Source of the DNA: UBA1351 sp964563505
GTDB taxonomy: Bacteria; Bacillota; Clostridia; Lachnospirales; Vallitaleaceae
Direction: 5' to 3'
DNA length: 64,000 nucleotides
Assembly: GCA_964563505.1 (NCBI GenBank)
Contig: CAZLXW010000009.1
Span: 23,094 to 87,093, forward strand
Positions 45,102-53,624 of this stretch are shown here, piece after piece; the stretch's first letter is position 1; the number at the start of each line of letters is the position of its first letter. The notes beneath the pieces are model-generated. The model made no database searches, was not told the origin of the DNA, and was given only the letters and a program-made list of their open reading frames with translations. The position numbers and the translations under genes are program-made.

Positions 45102-45677
45102 ATGAGAGACAAAATTTTAGCATGTGCATCAATACTATTTGCAGAAAAAGGTACACACTTTAGCATGAATGAACTAGCTAGAGAGCTGGGAATGAAAGCT
45201 CCTTCCTTATACAATTACTATAAGAGTAAAGACGATTTGATTCTTGACCTCGTTATTCAGGAGATTGAAGAATATTATGCATCATATCATACTGTTTTTG
45301 AAGAATCCGGAGATTCTGCCGAAGAACGTATAAAAAAGGTGTATTATCAAATGACGGGCTATTATTCAGAGCCCAACAAAGCAAAAATATGGAGACGGCT
45401 TGGTATGATGGATGAATTTCAACATGACCAAGTTAAGAATATATTAGGAAAGAATGATCAGAAAATTATAAAAAAACTTAAAGAAATATTCCATGAATGT
45501 ATTGAGTTAAAAATCATCCCCAATCATGACGTCGAAAAGACACTCTATCATTTCAATGTCATTCTTCAAGGGGTGGCTTCAAACAGTATATTTTATGAGC
45601 CTGGAAATTCTTTTTTCAAACGATCCATTGATTTGACTTGGGAAAGTTTCTGGGAGGGACTGAAAGCAAGTAAATAA
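45102..45677 (+). CDS. TetR-family transcriptional regulator
   Basis: Repressor-type regulator of 191 residues. ATG 45102 follows AAGGTGGG. The N-terminal helix-turn-helix reads KILACASILFAEKGTHFSMNELARELGMKAPSLYNYYKSKDDLI, typical of TetR. The ligand domain (about 55-190) is not recognisable to a named subgroup. A palindrome at its promoter suggests autorepression, and the same palindrome precedes the DUF2294/diguanylate cyclase genes at 48.4 kb, so a small regulon is likely. A strong terminator follows. Confidence 0.93.
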   Translation: MRDKILACASILFAEKGTHFSMNELARELGMKAPSLYNYYKSKDDLILDLVIQEIEEYYASYHTVFEESGDSAEERIKKVYYQMTGYYSEPNKAKIWRRLGMMDEFQHDQVKNILGKNDQKIIKKLKEIFHECIELKIIPNHDVEKTLYHFNVILQGVASNSIFYEPGNSFFKRSIDLTWESFWEGLKASK

Positions 45678-45736
45678 AAAATGCGTATGAGCAACGGTTC
45701 GACAATATATTAGATGCATTTGCAGCTAGCGTTGTA

Positions 45737-45776
45737 AACCGGAAAGAGCCAGAAAACAGGTTCTTTCCGGTTTTTT
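45737..45776 (+). terminator. Rho-independent terminator after tetR-type gene
   Basis: A 14-bp stem (45737-45750 with 45759-45772, one G-T pair), loop AGAAAACA and a T6 tract. It is one of the strongest terminators in the window. Confidence 0.92.
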
Positions 45777-45790
45777 ATTTAATAATTAGT

Positions 45791-45820
45791 TTGACAATCA
45801 AAGCAATAATTAGTTATCAT
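45791..45820 (+). promoter_or_regulatory. Promoter of glgC-glgD
   Basis: TTGACA (45791-45796) and TATCAT (45815-45820) with an 18-base spacer, shortly before the glgC ribosome site GGAGGAG. Confidence 0.65.
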
Positions 45821-45846
45821 TTATGACCAAAAATGGAGGAGTATGT

Positions 45847-47124
45847 ATGCGCAAAAAAGAAGTTGTTGCAATGTTACTTGCCGGTGGGCGTGGAAGTCGC
45901 TTGGGAATACTAACCGATAAGACGGCAAAACCGGCGGTATCTTTTGGAGGGAAGTATCGGATTATTGATTTTACCTTAAGCAACTGTATTAACTCAGGCA
46001 TTGATACGGTGGGTGTCTTGACACAATATCAACCACTGCATTTAAATCGGCATATTGGCATTGGTATACCCTGGGATCTAGACAAAAGTATTGGAGGGGT
46101 CACGGTTTTATCTCCATATGTAAGCCGTGGAAATGAAGCATGGTATTCAGGAACGGCCAATGCGATTTACCAAAATATTCCCTTTATCGACTATTATGAT
46201 CCGGAATATGTTTTAATTCTTTCGGGAGATCATATTTACAAAATGGATTATAGTATGATGTTGAACAATCATAAAAAGAAGGGAGCAGATATTTCAATTG
46301 CAGTCTTGCCGGTAGCTTATGAAGAAGCACATCAATTTGGCATCATGAATACAGATGAAGATCTTCGTATTATCGAATTTGAAGAGAAACCGGAAAAACC
46401 TAAGAATAACTTAGCATCGATGGGAATCTACATATTTAACTGGAAGATTCTGCGAAATGCACTTAAGCTTGCGGAAAAAAATCATGACAGCAGTGATTTT
46501 GGGAAACATATTATTCCCTTTTGCTTAAACGAAGGAAATCATGTTCTAGCTTATGAATTTCAAGGGTTTTGGAGGGACGTTGGGACATTAGAATCTTATT
46601 GGAAAACCAATATGGAACTCATTAGTTTAGTACCTGAGTTTAATTTGTATGAAGCCTATTGGAAAATATATACCAATAATGAAATTCAGCCACCACAATA
46701 TATTGCTGCTTCAGCAAATGTTGAACGATGTATTTTAGGTGAAGGAACAGAAATCTACGGAAGTGTATACAATTCAGTCATTGGATCAAATGTTATTATC
46801 GAAAAGGGATGCTTTATTAAAGATTCCATTATTATGACCAATGCCCACGTTAAGGAAAACACCAAAATAGACAAGGGAGTCATTTCAGAAGGTGTAGTTA
46901 TTGGAGCAAATGTAACAATTGGTGAAGGGGAAAATATAAAAAACGGAATCGATCCTGAGATATACAATTCCGGTATTTCAGCAGTTGGCGAATATGCAGT
47001 TATACCTGATGGAGTATGGATTGGCAAAAACTGTGCAATTACCGGGGTGACTGCTTTAGAAAATTACAAAAATAACCGTTTGGAAAGTGGTGGGAATATT
47101 CGACTTGAGGAGGTAGAGGGATGA
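45847..47124 (+). CDS. glgC: Glucose-1-phosphate adenylyltransferase, catalytic subunit
   Basis: Makes ADP-glucose from ATP and glucose 1-phosphate for glycogen synthesis. ATG 45847 follows GGAGGAG (45835-45841). The nucleotidyltransferase motif LLAGGRGSRLGILTDKTAKPAVSFGGKYRIIDF is intact, as are VLILSGDHIYKMDY, FEEKP and the glucose 1-phosphate block around SMGIYIFN. A left-handed beta-helix domain ends the 425-residue protein. It overlaps glgD by 4 bases. Glycogen synthase and branching enzyme genes are not in the window. Confidence 0.97.
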   Translation: MRKKEVVAMLLAGGRGSRLGILTDKTAKPAVSFGGKYRIIDFTLSNCINSGIDTVGVLTQYQPLHLNRHIGIGIPWDLDKSIGGVTVLSPYVSRGNEAWYSGTANAIYQNIPFIDYYDPEYVLILSGDHIYKMDYSMMLNNHKKKGADISIAVLPVAYEEAHQFGIMNTDEDLRIIEFEEKPEKPKNNLASMGIYIFNWKILRNALKLAEKNHDSSDFGKHIIPFCLNEGNHVLAYEFQGFWRDVGTLESYWKTNMELISLVPEFNLYEAYWKIYTNNEIQPPQYIAASANVERCILGEGTEIYGSVYNSVIGSNVIIEKGCFIKDSIIMTNAHVKENTKIDKGVISEGVVIGANVTIGEGENIKNGIDPEIYNSGISAVGEYAVIPDGVWIGKNCAITGVTALENYKNNRLESGGNIRLEEVEG

Positions 47125-48221
47125 AGGCATTAGGAATAATACTTGCCGGAGGCAAGAACGAACATTTAAAAGAACTCACGCATAACCGGGCATTAGCTGC
47201 AATGCCAATTGCAGGCAATTATAGAGCAATAGATTTTTCTCTAAGTAATATGACAAATTCAAACATCAAAAAAGTAGCCGTAGTAACACAATATAACTCC
47301 AGGTCTTTAGTTGAACATTTGCGTTCATCAAAATGGTGGGATTTTGGGCGCAAAAATAAAGGCCTTTATATTTTAACCCCCTACATTTCCCATGATAATT
47401 GCTTTTGGTATCGAGGGACAGCAGATGCGATTTATCAAAATATATCCTACTTAAAAGATAGTGATGAACCCTATGTCATTATTGCTCAAGGGGATGATAT
47501 AAGTAAAATTGATTATAATAAGGTCTTGCAATATCATATCGATAAAAAGGCGGATATCACCATTGTCTGTAAAAAATTAGAAATGCAAGAACTATCTCGG
47601 TTTGGTCATGTAGAGATTGATGATGAAAACCGTATAATAGATTTTGAAGAAAAACCACTTGACCCCTCGGATAACTTGATTTCAACGGGAATATACGTCA
47701 TAGAACGTACTATGCTTATTGAGTTGATTGAAGCAGCGGAAAAAGAAGACCGCCATGATTTTGTTTCCGACATCATCGTACGGTATCGCAAACGAAAACG
47801 AATCATGGCATATATTCATAATGGATATTGGAAATCGATTGCAGAATTGGATTCCTATTATCAAGCCAATATGGATTTTCTAGACCGAGAATTAAGACAG
47901 TACTTTTTTAAAACATATCCATATATTATGTCAAAAGCTGAAGATGAAGCACCGGCAAAGTTCAACAAAGGGACGAACGTATCCAATAGCTTGTGTTCAC
48001 CGGGATGCATTGTTAATGGAACCGTAGAAAATTCGGTGCTCTTTCGAAAAACTTTTATCGGTAAGAATACCATCATTAAGAATTCGATTATCCTTCATAG
48101 TGCATCCATCGGAAAAGATGCATATATAGAAAATTGTATTGTGGATAGTAAGAGTGTGATTCCGGATGGAAGCCACTTTGTTGGAAATCATGGCCAACAT
48201 ATGGTAATCGTTAATAAATAA
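47121..48221 (+). CDS. glgD: Glucose-1-phosphate adenylyltransferase, GlgD subunit
   Basis: Non-catalytic or regulatory partner of GlgC in Firmicutes, 366 residues. The N-terminal motif is degenerate (IILAGGKNEHLKELTHNRALAAMPIAGNYRAIDF): the GRGSRL stretch of the catalytic subunit is missing, as expected for GlgD. QGDDISKIDY replaces the catalytic GDHxYKMDY block. The C-terminal beta-helix (CIVNGTVENSVLFRKTFIGKN) is present. Its start overlaps the glgC stop by an ATGA, so the two are translated together. Confidence 0.95.
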   Translation: MKALGIILAGGKNEHLKELTHNRALAAMPIAGNYRAIDFSLSNMTNSNIKKVAVVTQYNSRSLVEHLRSSKWWDFGRKNKGLYILTPYISHDNCFWYRGTADAIYQNISYLKDSDEPYVIIAQGDDISKIDYNKVLQYHIDKKADITIVCKKLEMQELSRFGHVEIDDENRIIDFEEKPLDPSDNLISTGIYVIERTMLIELIEAAEKEDRHDFVSDIIVRYRKRKRIMAYIHNGYWKSIAELDSYYQANMDFLDRELRQYFFKTYPYIMSKAEDEAPAKFNKGTNVSNSLCSPGCIVNGTVENSVLFRKTFIGKNTIIKNSIILHSASIGKDAYIENCIVDSKSVIPDGSHFVGNHGQHMVIVNK

Positions 48222-48284
48222 TAAGGAAGTTTCAAGGGATACTTGCAATATTGTACTAAAAATATAAGAAATACGGTTTTCTCA

Positions 48285-48338
48285 TTGCATATATCTATGT
48301 GAGATGATACAATTCCCTTACGAATGTTCGTAAGGGAA
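48285..48338 (+). promoter_or_regulatory. Promoter and 26-bp palindromic operator of the DUF2294-GGDEF pair
   Basis: TTGCAT (48285-48290), 17 bases, TACAAT (48308-48313), then a perfect palindrome with 12-bp arms (48313-48324 and 48327-48338) around TG. The core TTACGAATGTTCGTAA matches the TetR-gene operator at 45056-45075. The palindrome covers the -10 edge and transcription start, so binding should repress. Confidence 0.8.
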
Positions 48339-48372
48339 GCTGTCATCCAATTCTGTTGAAAGGTGGAAGAAC

Positions 48373-48705
48373 TTGAAACAATTTGAAAATGAAATTTGTA
48401 AAATGACGATTAAACACATTAAGGAACTGACAGGGAAGGGGCCCAAAAACATATATGTAAAAATTATAGAAGATAAAGTTGAGATTCATTTCTGGTTACA
48501 AAAATCACCCTTAGAAAAATATGTTTGTGATGAACTACGAGAAGGAAAATGTTTAGTGAAGGATATTTATCAAGATGCCTTTCAGCATCGAATTAAGGAA
48601 ATACAAAATGATTTAAGTGTCCGTTTTTCTCAGGACTTAAAATTTGATAGCCTTTGTGCAGATATTGAAACGGATAAGTATGTTATTACTTTTATATATG
48701 ATTAA
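48373..48705 (+). CDS. DUF2294-family small protein
   Basis: Protein of 110 residues with a TTG start at 48373, chosen because AGGTGG lies at 48361-48366 and no ATG or GTG fits. The N-terminal block FENEICKMTIKHIKELTGKGPKNIYVKIIEDKVEIHFWLQKSPLEKYV is that of the DUF2294 family, whose function is unknown to me. It lies behind the palindromic operator and 37 bases before a diguanylate cyclase gene, so the two are probably co-expressed. No membrane segment or signal peptide is visible. Confidence 0.75.
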   Translation: MKQFENEICKMTIKHIKELTGKGPKNIYVKIIEDKVEIHFWLQKSPLEKYVCDELREGKCLVKDIYQDAFQHRIKEIQNDLSVRFSQDLKFDSLCADIETDKYVITFIYD

Positions 48706-48742
48706 ATAAGACTTTCCAGTTATAATGAGGAGGGCGGAGCGA

Positions 48743-49804
48743 ATGAGACTGTTAAAGAAGTATGAGAGGAAGATCATTGAAATAAATCATAATCGAGTAA
48801 CCGTGATTCTTATTTTACTGTATTTTGTGGAATGGATTATATATTTTGAAAGTCGACGCTGGATAGATATCAGTAACATTGTCTTAATCTTTCAATTATA
48901 TTTGACATTCATCATCCCCATTATGATTATTACAAAGATTAAGTTTGAGCAAATTCCTTTGGGGATCCACAAATTTCTGCTTCTAGTGAATATTTTAGCA
49001 GTCATCTTTTTTTCAATGGGATTAGTATTTTTTACCTTGGATCAAGGAAATACTATCCATATATTTACCATGGTAATAATGGGTGTTGCTGCAGTTGTTT
49101 ATATGCCGATAAAAGTCAGCGCACCGATTATTATACTATCTACAGTATTTTTTTGTGTAGGCGTTTGTCGCATAAGTCAAGATAACATGCATTATGTTTT
49201 TTCGTTTAATACTATTTTGTTTAATAGCATTGCCTTGGTGCTGTCCGTGAACCTGTTTTCTATGAAAAACAAGGAATTTGTGAATATTGACAAATTGGCA
49301 GAGCAAAATTCGACGCTTGAAAAAAAAGCCAAACATGATCAAATGACAAATCTTCTGAACCATGAAGCCATTTTAAATATTTTGGCCAAAGAGATGTTTT
49401 TTAAAGATAAATATTCGGAAGATTTAATTATACTGCTTTTGGATATTGATGATTTTAAAAAAATCAATGATTCATTCGGTCATTCAGAAGGGGATAAAGT
49501 CATTAAGATGATAGCGGGATTCCTAAAAAAAGCGGTGCGATCAACCGATTATGTCGGACGTTATGGAGGAGAAGAATTTTTAGTCGTCATGCCCAAGAGC
49601 TCAGTTGAGGGGGCTCATAGTGTATACGAAAGGTTTCGAGACATGCTTAGTGAAAAATATAGCTGTAAAGGCTATCAGATAACTGTAAGTTGTGGTATGG
49701 CAAGGTGTGAAAACGAGCAAACAATAAATGAACTGATTAATTTGGCGGATAATCGATTGTATAAGGCAAAACAAACAGGGAAAGATAAGTGTGTATACCA
49801 ATAA
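48743..49804 (+). CDS. Membrane-bound diguanylate cyclase (GGEEF)
   Basis: Predicted cyclic di-GMP synthase of 353 residues. ATG 48743 has GGAGGG at 48729-48734; an in-frame ATG at 48725 precedes that site. About six hydrophobic segments fill residues 20-175. The GGDEF-type domain has GGEEF at 275-279, and an inhibitory I-site RSTD sits five residues before it, so product feedback is expected. It shares the palindromic promoter with the DUF2294 gene and would be controlled by the TetR-type protein. Confidence 0.94.
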   Translation: MRLLKKYERKIIEINHNRVTVILILLYFVEWIIYFESRRWIDISNIVLIFQLYLTFIIPIMIITKIKFEQIPLGIHKFLLLVNILAVIFFSMGLVFFTLDQGNTIHIFTMVIMGVAAVVYMPIKVSAPIIILSTVFFCVGVCRISQDNMHYVFSFNTILFNSIALVLSVNLFSMKNKEFVNIDKLAEQNSTLEKKAKHDQMTNLLNHEAILNILAKEMFFKDKYSEDLIILLLDIDDFKKINDSFGHSEGDKVIKMIAGFLKKAVRSTDYVGRYGGEEFLVVMPKSSVEGAHSVYERFRDMLSEKYSCKGYQITVSCGMARCENEQTINELINLADNRLYKAKQTGKDKCVYQ

Positions 49805-49840
49805 AGCTCAAACGTCCAAATACTTGGAGTTTGAGCTTTA
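49803..49840. terminator. Bidirectional terminator between convergent genes
   Basis: An 11-bp perfect stem (49803-49813 with 49829-49839) enclosing a smaller CAA/TTG pairing, with A- and T-rich flanks. It serves the cyclase gene on the plus strand and the transporter gene on the minus strand. Confidence 0.8.
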
Positions 49841-49851
49841 AATTTAGATAG

Positions 49852-50577
49852 TTATACGAAATCGTTAGATTCCGATTCCGGTACCTTAATTTTATTCATA
49901 ATATATAAGAAAGGTGTATCAACGATAGCGGCTAAATATTTAATCACAATGGTCGTGATGATAATGGAGCCAACAAGGTCGAAGGGGAATATGCCCACAA
50001 GTGCAAACCCCAAGCTAACGAGCACGGTATCGACGAGTTGTGATAAAAGGGTTGATCCGTTGTTGCGTATCCATAGTGTCTTTGTTTCAGAATTCCATGA
50101 TTTTATTTTGTCGTAGATGAAAACATCGAGACTTTGACTGATAAAATACACAAGATTTCCAACTAAGACCGCTTTAAAGGTTCCGCCGTTAATGGAAAAA
50201 AATAATTCCAGTGCATGATTATAGGGTTCACTATAATCTAAACCATGGTATAATGTAGATATAAACATGATCAGTACAAAGGAGAGGTTGGCAACAATAG
50301 ACAGGTTGACAGCTTTTTTAGCGGCATGATACCCATACTTTTCATTAAGTAAGTCAGTGGCTAAAAAAATTCCGGCAAACATGACATTGCCAAGGGTTGC
50401 TTCAAGTTCAATGAAGCCAAGGTCAAAGATAATACCTTTATTCACTTGCATATTTGCAGCAATGACACTTAAGATAATGTAGCCAAGAATCCCGTTTTTT
50501 CCAAATAGACGGAAAACAAGTGCAATCAGCCCAAAGTTAATAAAGGCAAATAAGAAAAAAATGCTTAGGTTACTCAT
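49852..50577 (-). CDS. Queuosine-precursor transporter (VUT/YhhQ family)
   Basis: Membrane transporter of 241 residues for a 7-deazaguanine (preQ0, preQ1 or queuine). Family signatures include FRLFGKNGILGYIILSVIAANMQVNK near the start and GNVMFAGIFLATDLLNEKYGYHAAKKAV, with DKIKSWNSETKTLWIRNNGSTLLSQLVDTVLV. About six membrane segments are visible. The short leader carries a preQ1-I-like riboswitch whose tail holds the ribosome site. The divergent radical-SAM gene suggests a salvage pathway for queuosine precursors. Confidence 0.9.
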   Translation of the reverse strand: MSNLSIFFLFAFINFGLIALVFRLFGKNGILGYIILSVIAANMQVNKGIIFDLGFIELEATLGNVMFAGIFLATDLLNEKYGYHAAKKAVNLSIVANLSFVLIMFISTLYHGLDYSEPYNHALELFFSINGGTFKAVLVGNLVYFISQSLDVFIYDKIKSWNSETKTLWIRNNGSTLLSQLVDTVLVSLGFALVGIFPFDLVGSIIITTIVIKYLAAIVDTPFLYIMNKIKVPESESNDFV

Positions 50578-50586
50578 AATAGTCGT

Positions 50587-50626
50587 CCTCCTAGTTTTGA
50601 TTTCGCAGGATGGTTACGAACTGCGG
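50587..50626 (-). promoter_or_regulatory. preQ1-I riboswitch candidate
   Basis: Read on the minus strand: CGCAG (50621-50625), a 12-base loop TTCGTAACCATC, CTGCG (50604-50608), then the A-rich tail AAATCAAAACTAGGAGG (50587-50603). A five-pair stem, a loop starting UUC, and a tail of the AAAAACUA-GGAGG kind are the features of preQ1 class I aptamers. The ribosome site lies in the tail, so ligand binding should block translation of the transporter. The loop differs from the commonest consensus, so this rests partly on context. Confidence 0.65.
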
Positions 50627-50643
50627 CTTTAATAGCAGTCATG

Positions 50644-50672
50644 ATTATAACTGAAAACAGATAAAAAAACAA
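50644..50672 (-). promoter_or_regulatory. Promoter of the queuosine-precursor transporter gene
   Basis: On the minus strand TTGTTT (50667-50672), 17 bases, TATAAT (50644-50649). Transcription would begin about ten bases before the riboswitch stem. Confidence 0.75.
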
Positions 50673-50710
50673 GTGGATTGTGAAGAGAATGAAAAAAAGG
50701 TTGGATTAAA

Positions 50711-51397
50711 ATGGAAAGATATAGTAAGATTATTAGTAAGACGCGACGTGAAATACTTTTGCTTAAAGGTGCTCCGTGTAAATGGGGAAAGTGCACGTTT
50801 TGCGACTATATTGATGATAACGCAGAGGATCAAACCTCCAATCATGATGTAAATATAGGCGTTATAGAACAAGTAACAGGCGAATATGGCGTTTTAGAGG
50901 TTATAAACTCGGGGAATATATTTGAATTACCCAAAGAAACATTAGATGCCTTAAAACAGTGCATTGATGCAAAGGGAATTCATCACTTGTTTTTTGAAGC
51001 ACATTGGATCTATAGAGAACATATTCAGCGGATGCGCGATTTTTTCGGAATCAAGGTCACAGTAAAAACAGGGATCGAATCATTTGATTATGAATTTCGT
51101 GAGAAGGTTTTAAATAAGGGGATTGGAAATACAACCATTGATGAGATAAAAAAATATTTTGATTCTGTATGTTTAATGGTAGGCATAAAAGGACAGACAA
51201 AATTAGGGATTCAGCAGGATATTGATTTAGCAAAAAAGCATTTTAAACATTTTACCGTCAATGTATATGTTAATAATTCAACGACCATTCAACAAGACCC
51301 TAAGCTTGTTCAATGGTTTGAAGAAAAGTATTGGTGGTTAGATACAGACACACAATGTGACATTTTATGGAACAATACAGATTTTGGAGTCGGTTAG
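50711..51397 (+). CDS. Small radical-SAM protein, possible queuine lyase (QueL-like)
   Basis: Radical-SAM-type protein of 228 residues. The cluster motif is CKWGKCTFC (Cys23, Cys28, Cys31), i.e. CxxxxCxxC rather than the usual CxxxCxxC, followed by an acidic stretch. INSGNIFELP and TVKTGIESFDYEFREKVLNKGIG match the radical-SAM barrel pattern. It is divergent from the queuosine-precursor transporter with a preQ1 leader. A small radical-SAM queuine lyase (QueL) is known in Clostridioides difficile, and the context suggests this is its relative. The ribosome site is AAAAAGG with long spacing. The alternative is an unrelated small radical-SAM enzyme of the YhcC type. Confidence 0.72.
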   Translation: MERYSKIISKTRREILLLKGAPCKWGKCTFCDYIDDNAEDQTSNHDVNIGVIEQVTGEYGVLEVINSGNIFELPKETLDALKQCIDAKGIHHLFFEAHWIYREHIQRMRDFFGIKVTVKTGIESFDYEFREKVLNKGIGNTTIDEIKKYFDSVCLMVGIKGQTKLGIQQDIDLAKKHFKHFTVNVYVNNSTTIQQDPKLVQWFEEKYWWLDTDTQCDILWNNTDFGVG

Positions 51398-51412
51398 CAG
51401 AAAGGGGAAAAT

Positions 51413-52270
51413 ATGGAAGATAACAAGGCATTGACGATGGAGGAAATCATTAGTCGGGTTCAAGAGATACCGCCATTTCCCCAAACAATCATTAAAATAA
51501 TGGAGATTACGAAGAATCCGGAGGCAGGAGCCAAAGAGTTAGAGGAAGAGATTATTAAAGACCAAGGTTTGACGACCAAAATTCTTCAATTGGCAAACTC
51601 AGCTTTTTATCATGGAAGACGTAACATTGAAACCGTTCGAGATGCAGCGGTGGTTTTGGGATTTGAAGCGGTTCGAACGATGGTTCTAACAACAGTCATC
51701 GGAAAGTTTATGGAAAAAGAGCTTCCGGGCTATGCGCTTGAAAAAGAAGCCTTATGGAAACAGTCTCAGATTTCGGCCATTATGACAAAAGCAGTTGCAA
51801 AAAAAGTGAAATATAAAAAAATCGATCAAGCATATACAGCAGGACTTTTACGCGATATTGGAAAGGTCATATTAGATCAATATGTGGGAAGTGCTTATCA
51901 AGAAATTAATTCACTTGTCGAAAAAGGATATACATTTATAGAAGCTGAAGAGCAGGTGCTGGGTTTTCACCATGGACAAGTCGGTGCAAAAATTGCTGAA
52001 AAATGGAATCTTCCGGAGGAACTGGCAGAAGTGATAGCAATACACCATAATCCAAGAGCCGCAATGATTAATCCGCGACTCGTGTATATCACTCACGTTG
52101 CAGATAGTTTGATAATGATGATGGGTATACATATTGGGATTGATGGGTTAGCCTATGAGTTCTTTTCAGAAGCGGCAAAAGCTTTGGAGTTGAATGAAAA
52201 AATGTTGTCAGAAATCATGTCGGAAGTTGCGGATATTATTGAAGCAGAGCCAGTGTATTTAGAATTATAA
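51413..52270 (+). CDS. HDOD-domain protein
   Basis: Signalling-type protein of 285 residues built mostly of one HDOD domain (about residues 15-215): IPPFPQTIIKIMEITKNPEAGAKELEEEIIKDQGLTTKILQLANSAFY is the typical start, followed by AVVLGFEAVRTMVLT and the HD-like YTAGLLRDIGKVIL and FHHGQVGAKIAEKWNLPEELAEVIAIHH. HDOD proteins are non-enzymatic in many cases and often linked to cyclic di-GMP control and motility. The ribosome site is AAAGGGGA. It may be co-transcribed with the radical-SAM gene, 15 bases upstream. Its end overlaps the convergent AraC gene by 6 bases. Confidence 0.9.
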   Translation: MEDNKALTMEEIISRVQEIPPFPQTIIKIMEITKNPEAGAKELEEEIIKDQGLTTKILQLANSAFYHGRRNIETVRDAAVVLGFEAVRTMVLTTVIGKFMEKELPGYALEKEALWKQSQISAIMTKAVAKKVKYKKIDQAYTAGLLRDIGKVILDQYVGSAYQEINSLVEKGYTFIEAEEQVLGFHHGQVGAKIAEKWNLPEELAEVIAIHHNPRAAMINPRLVYITHVADSLIMMMGIHIGIDGLAYEFFSEAAKALELNEKMLSEIMSEVADIIEAEPVYLEL

Positions 52271-53470
52271 AAAAGGGTCATCCACTTTATTCTTGAGTAC
52301 TTGACGATATTCTGAAGGTCTGATGCCTTCAACTTGTTTGAAAACTCGCGCAAATTGAGTGGGTGAACTATAGCCAATACGTTGACCAATGTCTTTTATA
52401 GCCAAAGTGCCTTTATCTAAAAGGTCTTTGGCTTTATTAATCCGATAGCGTGTTAGATACTCTTTGAAGTTCATATCCATCTCTTCTTTAAAAAGACGCG
52501 AAAGATAAGCGGTCGAAATATGAAGTGAATCAGCTAAAAAGGTCAATGATAAATCATCCATGTAATGCTTGTGAATGATTTTTAAGGTTTTTTTAATGTG
52601 TAAATGCAGATGTTCTGAAGGAGTTTGCTCTGTAATGCGTTGAATAATTTGTAAATAATAACTATTGACTTGTTCAATGTCATCAAATAGATGATCAAAC
52701 ATAATGATACCTGTATTTAACTTTTCAATATCTTGCTTATAATCATCAAGTTGATCAAACAATTGACGGATGGTAATGGAAAAAATCTCTTTATAGATAT
52801 AGGTGACTTTGGAGTCATTGACCATATTTTGTACAAGTGCATGCTTGATGGTGTTTAATAGTTCAAGGAGCTGAATCCAATTTTTTTCACGGAACAAGGA
52901 TTCAAAATGATGAACATATTTGTACTCGACAAGAGAATACTCATCACTGTGGCGAGGCTCGTCATAGAATATATATTGGCCTAAACCGATGATAAAACGG
53001 TATTCTTGTAATAAGCGGGCTTTTTTATAGGAAGATCCAATATGAAAGTAATCCGATACGACAGAACCGAAACACCCGGTTACATTATAATGGTAAAGGG
53101 TATCAAGCTGTTCAGATAAATCCATGAAACGCCGGCCAAATTCACGCTTTATTTCAGGTTGACTCTTGGCTGGGTCAATCCATAGCACAAGTGTCCGTGT
53201 AAAAGGTTGAAGATTTAAAAAGCAGATGACATGGGGCTCAAAGTGGTCAAGAATAACTTGATGAAGCTGACTTTTCCACGCGTTGGCATGGTCTTGACTA
53301 AGGCTATTAATGTGCGATTTTAAGTCCTTGCCCAGAATGAGTTGTAAGATCAAAAATTGATGATCCGGTGAAATGCCGAGGGTATTTAATTGTTCTTCGG
53401 TCATGAACTCATCGGGCAGTGTTTCGCTTAGAAGATTGGTTGTATAAAGTAAACATTCGTTATTTACCAT
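52265..53470 (-). CDS. AraC-family regulator without receiver, divergent from uxaBAC
   Basis: DNA-binding protein of 401 residues. The C-terminal AraC domain (about 295-395) reads LSLTFLADSLHISTAYLSRLFKEEMDMNFKEYLTRYRINKAKDLLD and IKDIGQRIGYSSPTQFARVFKQVEG. The N-terminal 280 residues resemble the linker region of YesN-type regulators (SEQLDTLYHYNVTGCFGSVVSDYFHIGSSYKKARLLQEY), but there is no receiver domain. AGGGAGG precedes the ATG. It has a good promoter of its own. The divergent uxaB-uxaA-uxaC operon is the probable target, with a hexuronate or its derivative as inducer; both are inferred. Confidence 0.88.
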   Translation of the reverse strand: MVNNECLLYTTNLLSETLPDEFMTEEQLNTLGISPDHQFLILQLILGKDLKSHINSLSQDHANAWKSQLHQVILDHFEPHVICFLNLQPFTRTLVLWIDPAKSQPEIKREFGRRFMDLSEQLDTLYHYNVTGCFGSVVSDYFHIGSSYKKARLLQEYRFIIGLGQYIFYDEPRHSDEYSLVEYKYVHHFESLFREKNWIQLLELLNTIKHALVQNMVNDSKVTYIYKEIFSITIRQLFDQLDDYKQDIEKLNTGIIMFDHLFDDIEQVNSYYLQIIQRITEQTPSEHLHLHIKKTLKIIHKHYMDDLSLTFLADSLHISTAYLSRLFKEEMDMNFKEYLTRYRINKAKDLLDKGTLAIKDIGQRIGYSSPTQFARVFKQVEGIRPSEYRQVLKNKVDDPFL

Positions 53471-53502
53471 AAGAGGTCCTCCCTAGGGTTAATATTCTTC
53501 TA

Positions 53503-53570
53503 TTATGTCAAAAAATGTATAGTTTGTCAAAATATAGCCCTTGAAGATGTCAAATTTTAAGGATAAACTA
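53503..53570. promoter_or_regulatory. Divergent, overlapping promoters of araC-type gene and uxaBAC
   Basis: Minus strand: TTGACA (53526-53531), 17 bases, CATAAT (53503-53508). Plus strand: TTGAAG (53542-53547), 17 bases, TAAACT (53565-53570). TGTCAAA occurs three times (53507, 53526, 53549); the middle copy is the minus-strand -35, so only the others could be regulator sites. Confidence 0.65.
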
Positions 53571-53624
53571 GTATTAGAAGGCATGTGACCTTAAATAATG
53601 TTTTTATGGAAGGAAAGGTATTTT

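Noticed and set aside
47121..48221. glgD as a second, broken glgC
   Set aside because: The degenerate catalytic motif is the normal state of GlgD subunits in Firmicutes, not a sign of decay.
53507..53555. Three TGTCAAA boxes as an AraC-binding array
   Set aside because: The middle box is the -35 of the divergent gene, and spacings are 19 and 23 bases, so a regular array is not supported.
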